Shown here: piece by piece, positions 1-5,654 of the stretch | How the letters are laid out: the number at the start of each line of letters is the position of its first letter | How positions within the stretch are numbered: position 1 is the stretch's first letter | Assembly (NCBI GenBank): GCA_024278645.1 | Contig: JAJRST010000447.1 | Location: 1 to 5,654, forward strand | Reading direction: 5' to 3' | Length of the DNA: 5,654 nt | From: a bacterium | GTDB taxonomy: Bacteria > Zhuqueibacterota > Zhuqueibacteria > Residuimicrobiales > Krinioviventaceae | The notes under the pieces: model-generated | The model's input: only the letters and a program-made list of their open reading frames with translations | The model's database searches: none | What the model was told of the DNA's origin: nothing | Position numbers and translations under genes: made by a program

Positions 1-914
1 AATTCGGCGTTTTCCAGCTCGAAATCCGCCGGGCCGTTGTCGGATGTAAAAAAGACAATGGTCTCCTCATCCAGTCGCAGCTCTTGCAGCAGCGACATCA
101 TCTCGCCGACGCCCTTATCCAGGTGGGTGATCATGGCGGCCATGGTGGCTTTGGGTTCCTTGGGAAGGGCATAGCCATCCCGCCAGTGGGAAATGGGATG
201 CTCCTCGAATTTGCCGCTGTACATTTGCAGCGTTTCCGGCGGCGCAATGAACTCGTGGTGCGGAATCGTCACCGGCAGGTAGAGGAAAAACGGCTTGTCT
301 TTATTCCGGCGGACAAAATCCATGGCCCGCTGCATGATCAGGTCGTGCGCGTATGTTTTATAGGCCATGTCGGCGTTTTCCGGCAGGGGAAATTTTTCAT
401 CGTTATGCCACAAAAAAGTGGGATAATAAAACTGCGCGTGAAGCTTGTGCAGGTAGCCGAAAAACTCGTCGAATCCCTTTTTGTTGGGAACGCCGGCGGT
501 TCCGGCCTCGCCCAGGCCCCACTTGCCAAAGAGGCCGGTCTTGTAGCCCGCGTCCTGCAATATCTGCGCGACGGTTACATCCCCAGGTTGCAATGAAACG
601 CCGCCGCCGTTTCCACGCACGGAAATGTGCCCGGCGTGATAGCCGGTCATCAGCGTCGCCCGCGCCGGCGCGCACGAGGAGGCGCCGGAATAGAATTGGG
701 TGAACCTGACGCCCTCGCTCGCCAGCTTGTCGATGTTCGGCGTTTGAATGATTTTCTGACCGTAGCAGCCCAGGTGCCCGTAGCCGAGGTCGTCGGCCAT
801 GATAAAAATGATGTTGGGCTTTTTGCGCTTCGGCCCGGGGCCGCAGCCCGGCAGGGCGAGAGAGAGAGCAGCGCATCCTGTTTGTTGCAGGAATCGTCGA
901 CGTGAATGAATCAT
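1..914 (-). CDS. Formylglycine-dependent sulfatase (arylsulfatase A-like), Tat-exported, C-terminus cut by window edge
   Basis: Hydrolyses sulfate esters, here probably on a polysaccharide fragment outside the cytoplasm. The frame is open from ATG at 914 to base 1, giving 304 residues; full sulfatases of this type usually have about 450-550, so the C-terminal part is missing. Visible motifs: metal-binding Asp41-Asp42 in IMADDLGYG; Cys81 in CAPAR (residues 81-85), the CxPxR site whose cysteine becomes formylglycine; Lys131 in GKWGLG; His219-His220; and metal-binding Asp292-Asn293 in SDNGP. The N-terminus has a twin-arginine motif (SRRRFLQ, 4-10), a short hydrophobic stretch and a possible lipobox LPGC ending at Cys24, so Tat export and perhaps lipid anchoring are likely. 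The start is the only ATG ahead of the signal; the Shine-Dalgarno is weak (GGAA, 7 bases away). Oddity: position 133 is Gly where many sulfatases have His. The Cys-type active site needs a separate formylglycine-generating enzyme or anaerobic sulfatase maturase, not seen here. Family is secure; substrate unknown. Confidence 0.95.
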   Translation of the reverse strand, partial: MIHSRRRFLQQTGCAALSLALPGCGPGPKRKKPNIIFIMADDLGYGHLGCYGQKIIQTPNIDKLASEGVRFTQFYSGASSCAPARATLMTGYHAGHISVRGNGGGVSLQPGDVTVAQILQDAGYKTGLFGKWGLGEAGTAGVPNKKGFDEFFGYLHKLHAQFYYPTFLWHNDEKFPLPENADMAYKTYAHDLIMQRAMDFVRRNKDKPFFLYLPVTIPHHEFIAPPETLQMYSGKFEEHPISHWRDGYALPKEPKATMAAMITHLDKGVGEMMSLLQELRLDEETIVFFTSDNGPADFELENAE

Positions 915-974
915 TTCAAATTTCCGCTATCGAGTCTTTTTGAAAAACGCAATCGTTTGTTTTTCGGCGCCGTT

Positions 975-1002
975 AATATAACACGAATTTAAGAGGCAAC
1001 AA
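975..1002 (-). promoter_or_regulatory. Possible sigma70-like promoter ahead of the sulfatase gene
   Basis: In the 112-base AT-rich gap between the GH28-like stop and the sulfatase start, the minus strand reads TTGTTG (997-1002), a 16-base spacer, then TATATT (975-980). This resembles -35/-10 boxes, though the -35 matches the consensus only at TTG. The expected transcription start is near 968, inside the perfect 8-base palindrome CGGCGCCG (965-972), which could be an operator or chance. It would leave a leader of about 54 bases before the sulfatase ATG. The sulfatase could equally be read through from the upstream gene. Weak, motif-only evidence. Confidence 0.25.
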
Positions 1003-1026
1003 AGAAAAAACTGCGTTTTGTCGTTT

Positions 1027-2688
1027 TTATTTCATGCGATTGTTTTTGGCGTAAACCACGCCTTGTGGTGTGTCGGCGTCGAATGAAAATGGCGTATCCA
1101 CGCGGCTCAAATCATTGCCGATGACGCTGATATTTCGGCACTTGTTCTCCAGACGCAAAAATACCGGCGCCTGCGGGCCGCAGTGAGAGACCAGGGCGTG
1201 GTGCACATTTCGCACCACCATCTGCGCCGGCGCTTCCGTTGCTGTCTGCGCGCTCAGGTTGTCTATTTTAAGATTTTGCACGTCGTCAACGATCAAAACC
1301 GGGCGCTGCTCCGGCTGCTCATAACTGAGAGTGACGTCGCGAAATGTCAGGCCGTTGACGTGACGACTGAAAAAAGCGTAGGCGGGCAGCACGCCGAACA
1401 TGGTGCTCTCGGGATATTTCTTTTCATTTTCCGGCACAATCGCTTCGCTTAGCTCCCGGGCGCCGCCGCCGACAAAATGAATTTTGATGTTGGACAGGGT
1501 CACATTTTCGACGGCATGACCGGGCACGCCGGTAATCGAGCATCCCGCATCCCCGGCGCCGGTGGCGACAATGTTGCTGATGACGACGTTGCGCAGGACG
1601 CCCACCGGCGGGGCGGGCATGTTCGGTTTGTAGGTGCGGCCGCGGTCGCCCAAACGAATGAAAATCGGCGCGGTCGTTCCTACAATGGAAATGTTGTAAA
1701 TGGCTACGCCGTCCAGCGTGCCGCCGTCGACGATCTCCAGGGCAATGCCCGCCAGACCCTCCGCACGTCCATAAATCTTGTCCGGTGCGGTCGACGGCCT
1801 GATGACGCAATTGCTAATGGTAATGTTCCTGAAACCGCCGGACGATTCGGTTCCCATTTTGATGGCGTTGCAAAACGAACTGATCAGGCAGTTGGAGATA
1901 ACGACGTTTTCCGTGGGCCAGGGGCCGGTGCTTTTAATGGTGATGCCGTCATCGTCGGTGTCGCCATGGCAGCCGCTGATGATCACGTTGCGGCAGCCGT
2001 CGATGTCCATCATGTCGTTGTTGTGAGCGCCGTGATTGTTGACGGTGATGTTTTTAATTGTCAGCAAATCACAGTTCAGGTATTGCTGCATCCACATGGG
2101 CGAGTTGATCATGGTGATGCCCTCGACGAGTATATTGCGGCAGCTGATGAGCCGAATAATGTAGGGCCGGTTGATGTACCTGGCCTGCGGCCGGTAGCGG
2201 GTGGTGTCCTTGAAAAAAGAGACCAGTTCTTTCCACTCTTCCGGCGTCGGCTTTTTGTCCCTGAATTTCGCGCCCTGGCCGTCGATTTTACCGCGACCGA
2301 TAATGCCGACGTTCGCGAGGTTTTCGCCCCAGATGAGCGCCCGAGCCACGTACGAGTCCGAGTAGGAGGGAGCGTCGCAGACGTTGAGCGGGTAATCCTC
2401 AATATTGACGCTGGCGAGCAGTGTGGCGCCGATGTCCAGGTAAAGCGTCACGTTATCTTTCAGGTAAAGCGTTCCGGACAGAAAAGTCCCCGCCGGAAAC
2501 CAGACGCGGCCGCCGCCGCTGCGTGCGCAGGAATCGATAGCCGCCTGAATGGCGCGGGTGTTCAGGGTCGAGCCGTCGCCGACGGCGCCGAAATCCGTGA
2601 TGTAAAAATTATTTGCCGAGTCGGCCTTGCTTGAAAAAAGCAAGACAAAGTAAAGGAAAAACAGAACGAGCGATTTTTGCAGAGCCAT
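1027..2688 (-). CDS. GH28-like (polygalacturonase-type) secreted parallel beta-helix glycosidase
   Basis: Likely acts on a pectin-like or other uronate/rhamnose-containing polysaccharide outside the cytoplasm. 553 residues from ATG at 2688. Residues 1-24 form a Sec signal peptide (positive Lys5, hydrophobic core 7-18, likely cleavage after SSKA). FYITDFGAVGDG (28-39) and the following AIQAAID segment are the standard N-terminal lead-in of GH28 and pectate-lyase-3 helices. Repeating ENVxISN-type coils run through about residues 185-550. The GH28 core is visible: NND (223-225) in place of NTD, then DTDDDG (243-248) with Asp246-Asp247 as the catalytic acid pair. The third motif, GHG in classical enzymes, reads FCNAIKMG (272-279), so the usual histidine is replaced by Cys273. 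No clear RIK motif is seen. A GTG codon at 2727 in the same frame would add 13 residues, but the ATG at 2688 has a good ribosome binding site and starts directly with the signal peptide. The fold and family are firm; linkage specificity, and whether it acts as a hydrolase, are inferred. Confidence 0.9.
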   Translation of the reverse strand: MALQKSLVLFFLYFVLLFSSKADSANNFYITDFGAVGDGSTLNTRAIQAAIDSCARSGGGRVWFPAGTFLSGTLYLKDNVTLYLDIGATLLASVNIEDYPLNVCDAPSYSDSYVARALIWGENLANVGIIGRGKIDGQGAKFRDKKPTPEEWKELVSFFKDTTRYRPQARYINRPYIIRLISCRNILVEGITMINSPMWMQQYLNCDLLTIKNITVNNHGAHNNDMMDIDGCRNVIISGCHGDTDDDGITIKSTGPWPTENVVISNCLISSFCNAIKMGTESSGGFRNITISNCVIRPSTAPDKIYGRAEGLAGIALEIVDGGTLDGVAIYNISIVGTTAPIFIRLGDRGRTYKPNMPAPPVGVLRNVVISNIVATGAGDAGCSITGVPGHAVENVTLSNIKIHFVGGGARELSEAIVPENEKKYPESTMFGVLPAYAFFSRHVNGLTFRDVTLSYEQPEQRPVLIVDDVQNLKIDNLSAQTATEAPAQMVVRNVHHALVSHCGPQAPVFLRLENKCRNISVIGNDLSRVDTPFSFDADTPQGVVYAKNNRMK

Positions 2689-2694
2689 GTTGAT

Positions 2695-2700
2695 TCCTTT
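2695..2700 (-). promoter_or_regulatory. Ribosome binding site that fixes the GH28-like start
   Basis: The minus strand reads AAAGGA followed by six bases and then ATG at 2688. This near-consensus Shine-Dalgarno at good spacing supports the ATG at 2688 over the in-frame GTG at 2727, which has no comparable purine-rich site before it. Confidence 0.75.
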
Positions 2701-2727
2701 CAAGTCAGAATGAAAACGCCATTTCAC

Positions 2728-2920
2728 CTAACCTGCATTATTCATGAAACCAGGCCTCGAAGACTCCAAGACTCTAGGAAACATTGCTTTACACACAGGA
2801 AGGCGTTAGGAGAACGTTTTAGAAACTGTTTGATTTGTTTATAATACCATTGTCTTCATTCTATTGTTTTTGAGCACCTTCGAGACTTGGCGACTTGGAC
2901 GAATGAATTTTCCAGGTTAG
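2728..2920. repeat. 193-base region with long imperfect terminal inverted repeats (MITE-like or large palindromic element)
   Basis: Fills most of the 242-base gap between the GH2 stop (2931) and the GH28-like start (2688). The outer ends are exact inverted copies, CTAACCTG at 2728-2735 and CAGGTTAG at 2913-2920. Aligned without gaps, the left 50 bases (2728-2777) match the reverse complement of the right 50 bases (2871-2920) at 32 positions by my count. Each arm carries a tandem 8-base motif: GAAGACTC CAAGACTC on the left (2759-2774) and GAGACTTG GCGACTTG on the right (2882-2897). The centre (about 2779-2870) is AT-rich and has no open reading frame worth calling. No obvious target-site duplication flanks the ends. 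It may be a non-autonomous mobile element, a dispersed intergenic repeat, or a structure in the GH2-GH28 transcript that stabilises or terminates RNA; the sequence alone does not decide. There is no clear promoter inside, although TATTAT on the minus strand (2841-2846) is a -10-like string without a -35. Confidence 0.5.
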
Positions 2921-2930
2921 AATAAAATGA

Positions 2931-5654
2931 TTATGGCTGCTTTTTAAACAGCAAAGCAAGCGCCGTCGCCTCGACCCGTTGTCGCGGCTCGAACTCGCGG
3001 CTGCTCGCATACTTTTCCAGACTGTAGCGCAACTGTCTGGCCACAGGACGGTTCTCCAGATTGTTTTTCAGATCGATGCCGGCGACGAGCAGTTTTCCTG
3101 CGCCGACCCTCGCCTCGAAGACCAAACCCAGGCGGCGATTGCTGTTCCAGTCGTCGATGACCTGCACGATCGCCCGCAGCGTCGGCGGCATGACGTCCAG
3201 GATCATCGGGCGCGAGTGGAAATTGATATCCCACCACTGCCAATTGGAGTGAAACTCGGTGGGGAACTCGCGTAGGGCGGGATGCGCCGGATCGCAGAGC
3301 ACGCCCAGGGTGTGCGGCGCCTGACCGCGGGTCCACTCGGTGTTCCAGAAAATGGTGGAAAAACCGTTGGGCACATCCGAGTCGATGCGCTCCACATCCG
3401 GCAGCAGCAACACCGTGCGGCCCTGCTCCAGGGCGCGGTCGACCGCGTCGTCAAACGCCTCGGCGACGAGCACCTCCGCATTCGACGGAGACGGCAACTC
3501 ACGGGGATAGACCCACAGCGGCCAGGAATTCCAATACTCGCTGTTGCGAAGGGACAGCGTCAGCTTGAGTTGAACCGCGCGGTCGATACCTGCAAAAGAG
3601 GCGACGATTTCGCCGAGATCGACCGGCCGGCCCTGAGCCACATCCTGTTCGGCCAGGACGCCGGACGCGTGGATGGCGCCGTCGGCAAACTCGATTTTCC
3701 ATTCGGGAAAAGCCCCGCCGATGACATCCGGGCCATAATTGGCCAGAAAGGCGCGAGCGTGCAAGCCCTCGTCGTTGAAATAGACAAACTTTTCCGCCCG
3801 CAGCAGGGGAACCACCGGCCCGCAAAAGCGGCTGAATTCCGCCGCCGTCACGTATCCCTTTTCCTCCCAGAACGCATTGAGCACGCCGACCAGCGCCGTG
3901 CCCTGCCCGGGAAAATCGTGCAGTTGCAGCAATTGAAAACCGCCGAATTCCGGCGTGCGCAGCGCCGCCTCGATGTCCTCTTTGTACAGCAGCGCCTGCA
4001 ATTTGCCCGAGGCCATCAGAAAATCATGGGCCTGGTCGAGGATGTGGTTGCGCTGCAGCGATTCGCGGGCGACCTCAAAGTTGCGCGCTTTAAGCACGCC
4101 GGTGTATTTCTCGATCTCGGAAAAATCGGGATAGACACACCACTGGCCGATCTCGTGGCTGACCACGGGCACGTCGAACTTTTGCACAAAATCCCGGTAG
4201 TCGTTGTCCGTGCTCAGGGGCTCGCGATTGACGCGGCTTTTCAGGCCTTCCCCCCATTGCTGGATGCGCGGGCCGGGCGTCAGATGGTATTCGTTTTCGG
4301 CCAGGATCGGCCAGCCGGCGGCGCCGGTGTACACGTGACGGTCGTCCAGCCGCTTCCAGTGCTCCAACAGCTCGCCGAGGAATTTCTTTTGCTTTGTGCC
4401 GCCCGGCTCGTTGCCGTAGGCGAGCATGCAAAACGATGGATGGTTGCCATATTCTTTGAGAATGGCTTCTGTTTCCCGGTGGATGAAATCATCAATCGGC
4501 TCGCCCTCGCCGACGCGGGTCCAGAACGGCCCCTCGATTTGCAGGTAAAAGCCCATGCGGTCGGCGGCCTGAAACGCAGCTTCGGGAGGACACCAGGAAT
4601 GAAAGCGGATATGATTGAGGCCAAAAGATCGCGCTATCCTGAAAATACGCCGCCAGCCGTCCACGGACATGTCGGGATAGCCGGTGAGCGGGAAAATGCA
4701 GCACTCCAGGGTGCCGCGCAAAAACGTCGGACGGTCGTTGACCGTGATCTGTCGGCCATTGCTTTTGAATTCGCGCACACCGAAATCCACCGTGGTTTCG
4801 TCATGGAATTTTTGCTCGTCGTCCGTTTGACCGGAAAAGGCGATGCGCATTCGATACAGGTTCGGATTGAATTCGTCCCACAGTCGCGCCTCCTCGCCCA
4901 GGGCATAGACGAACTCCACGCGCGTCTCGCGACCGTCGAGCGTGACCTGTCGACGCAGCGGCCCGGCCTGCCCGCCGTCCCCGTTCAGACTCTGCGCCTG
5001 CAGCGCCAGCGTTCCGGTGATTTCAGCGCCACTCTCGTTGAGCATCGCGACCCGCACGCGCACAGACTTTTTCGCAACGTCGGGATAGAGCTGCACGTCG
5101 TCAATATGCACCCTGTCCCACGCCCGCAGCTCCATGCGACCGATGACGCCGTTCCAGTTGGTCTGCGTGTGTTCGGTGATGGCGTGGGCGTTGACGCCGA
5201 TGTCATAGATCATGCTGTTGTCCACGCGCAGGCTGATGCTGTGCCGCCCCGGGGTCAGCGCCGCCGAAACGTCGTACACATGCGGCGTGCTCAGACTCTC
5301 GCGGGCGCCGATGTATTCGTCGTCGACGTACAGTTTGGTCTGCCAGTGGCAACGCTCCAGGTAAAGCGTGATCCTTTTGCCCCGCCAGCTTGGCGGTATG
5401 TCCACCTCCCGCCGGTAAACGACCGGCCCGACGTACTCGACCTCGCGGTTCAGATGCCAGGGATTCTTGCCCATGGTCGGCAGTCCCAGGCGATTTTCAT
5501 CCAGCGAACCGGGCAGGTGCACGGTGTAGGGAAATGACGGCTTGTGGCGGAATCCCTGTTTGAAAGCGAAATCCCGCGTCGCATCCAGTTTGCAGCGCCA
5601 TTCGCCGGCGAGGTTGATGCTGCGGGGGGCGTGTTCGGCGCTTGCGGCGCCCGC
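2931..5654 (-). CDS. Glycoside hydrolase family 2 enzyme (beta-galactosidase/beta-glucuronidase-like), N-terminus cut by window edge
   Basis: Retaining exo-acting glycosidase expected to remove a beta-linked sugar from an oligosaccharide. The frame is open from the TAA at 2931 to the right edge, giving 907 residues; the GTG at 5522 is an internal valine, not the start. Numbering from the first visible residue: 1-10 (AGAASAEHAP) looks like the end of a signal peptide with an ASA cleavage site, so only some 20 residues may be missing. Domains in order: sugar-binding jelly roll (about 12-190, beginning INLAGEW), Ig-like sandwich (about 195-290), TIM barrel (about 295-620), a beta-rich segment (about 620-720) and an alpha/beta C-terminal domain (about 722-885) resembling a glutamine-amidotransferase/flavodoxin-like fold. 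The acid/base is Glu416 in AYGNEPGG (codon 4407-4409); the nucleophile is Glu501 in SHEIGQWCVYPDF (codon 4152-4154). Both are intact, so it should be active. It is the first gene of the set, 242 bases ahead of the GH28-like gene. Family is secure; the sugar removed (galactose, glucuronic acid or other) is not. Confidence 0.93.
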   Translation of the reverse strand, partial: AGAASAEHAPRSINLAGEWRCKLDATRDFAFKQGFRHKPSFPYTVHLPGSLDENRLGLPTMGKNPWHLNREVEYVGPVVYRREVDIPPSWRGKRITLYLERCHWQTKLYVDDEYIGARESLSTPHVYDVSAALTPGRHSISLRVDNSMIYDIGVNAHAITEHTQTNWNGVIGRMELRAWDRVHIDDVQLYPDVAKKSVRVRVAMLNESGAEITGTLALQAQSLNGDGGQAGPLRRQVTLDGRETRVEFVYALGEEARLWDEFNPNLYRMRIAFSGQTDDEQKFHDETTVDFGVREFKSNGRQITVNDRPTFLRGTLECCIFPLTGYPDMSVDGWRRIFRIARSFGLNHIRFHSWCPPEAAFQAADRMGFYLQIEGPFWTRVGEGEPIDDFIHRETEAILKEYGNHPSFCMLAYGNEPGGTKQKKFLGELLEHWKRLDDRHVYTGAAGWPILAENEYHLTPGPRIQQWGEGLKSRVNREPLSTDNDYRDFVQKFDVPVVSHEIGQWCVYPDFSEIEKYTGVLKARNFEVARESLQRNHILDQAHDFLMASGKLQALLYKEDIEAALRTPEFGGFQLLQLHDFPGQGTALVGVLNAFWEEKGYVTAAEFSRFCGPVVPLLRAEKFVYFNDEGLHARAFLANYGPDVIGGAFPEWKIEFADGAIHASGVLAEQDVAQGRPVDLGEIVASFAGIDRAVQLKLTLSLRNSEYWNSWPLWVYPRELPSPSNAEVLVAEAFDDAVDRALEQGRTVLLLPDVERIDSDVPNGFSTIFWNTEWTRGQAPHTLGVLCDPAHPALREFPTEFHSNWQWWDINFHSRPMILDVMPPTLRAIVQVIDDWNSNRRLGLVFEARVGAGKLLVAGIDLKNNLENRPVARQLRYSLEKYASSREFEPRQRVEATALALLFKKQP

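Noticed and set aside
858..868. (GA)5G dinucleotide tract in the signal-peptide codons of the sulfatase, as a phase-variation site
   Set aside because: Only 11 bases long, and it encodes ordinary Leu-Ser-Leu signal-peptide residues; too short to suggest slippage switching without population data.
403..876. A 157-codon minus-strand open frame inside the sulfatase gene
   Set aside because: Out of frame with the sulfatase reading frame, which carries all the family motifs; the translation is arginine-rich low-complexity sequence.
942..965. Inverted repeat GAAAAAC...GTTTTTC as a terminator after the GH28-like gene
   Set aside because: The seven-pair stem is almost all A-T with a 10-base loop and no proper T-run after it on the minus strand, so it would be a weak hairpin in an AT-rich gap.
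1477..2634. A 385-codon open frame on the plus strand, antisense to the GH28-like gene
   Set aside because: Composition-driven shadow: no recognisable domain, and the opposite strand encodes a clear beta-helix protein with a signal peptide.
2841..2846. TATTAT on the minus strand as a promoter -10 box for the GH28-like gene
   Set aside because: No -35-like hexamer lies at 16-18 bases, and the surrounding DNA is AT-rich enough to produce this by chance.
5520..5522. GTG as a possible start of the GH2 gene
   Set aside because: The frame stays open for 44 more codons to the window edge, and those codons encode the conserved INLAGEW start of the jelly-roll domain and the end of a probable signal peptide.
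3282..5537. A 751-codon open frame on the plus strand, antisense to the GH2 gene
   Set aside because: It is a by-product of GC-rich codon use on the other strand. The translation has no recognisable motif, while the minus strand encodes a full GH2 enzyme with both catalytic glutamates.

Overview
The window holds three genes, all reading on the minus strand, in transcription order: a glycoside hydrolase family 2 (GH2) enzyme, a GH28-like parallel beta-helix protein and a formylglycine-type sulfatase. The first gene is cut by the right edge of the window (its N-terminus lies beyond base 5654). The last is cut by the left edge (its C-terminus lies before base 1). Only the GH28-like gene is complete.

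Layout. 5654-2931: GH2, 907 visible residues, both catalytic glutamates present, with an extra C-terminal alpha/beta domain. 2930-2689: a 242-base AT-rich gap containing a 193-base region bounded by imperfect inverted repeats of about 50 bases, with an 8-base periodic motif inside each arm, followed by a clear ribosome binding site. 2688-1027: GH28-like protein with a Sec signal peptide. 1026-915: a 112-base AT-rich gap with a possible promoter. 914-1: sulfatase with a twin-arginine signal and a possible lipobox. No stretch longer than 300 bases lacks a gene. I saw no tRNA, rRNA, CRISPR array or transposase gene.

How the genes fit together. All three products appear to be exported. Together they look like part of a locus that breaks down a complex, probably sulfated and uronic-acid-containing polysaccharide from plants or algae. 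The sulfatase would remove sulfate esters, the GH28-like helix would act on a uronate or rhamnose-containing backbone, and the GH2 enzyme would remove a beta-linked sugar. The exact substrate cannot be read from the sequence. Two enzymes lack a textbook active-site histidine: the GH28-like protein has Cys273 where classical polygalacturonases have the GHG histidine, and the sulfatase has Gly133 where many sulfatases have GKWH. This suggests specialised subfamilies.

Organism. The genes are GC-rich with AT-rich gaps, Shine-Dalgarno use is clear in one gene, and the exported polysaccharide-degrading set includes a Tat-type sulfatase. This fits a free-living Gram-negative polysaccharide degrader, for example from Planctomycetota, Verrucomicrobiota/Lentisphaerota, Calditrichota/KSB1-like lineages or Bacteroidota. 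I saw no Bacteroidota-type promoter or SusC/SusD gene here, so the phylum stays open. The least explained feature is the inverted-repeat region between the GH2 and GH28-like genes.
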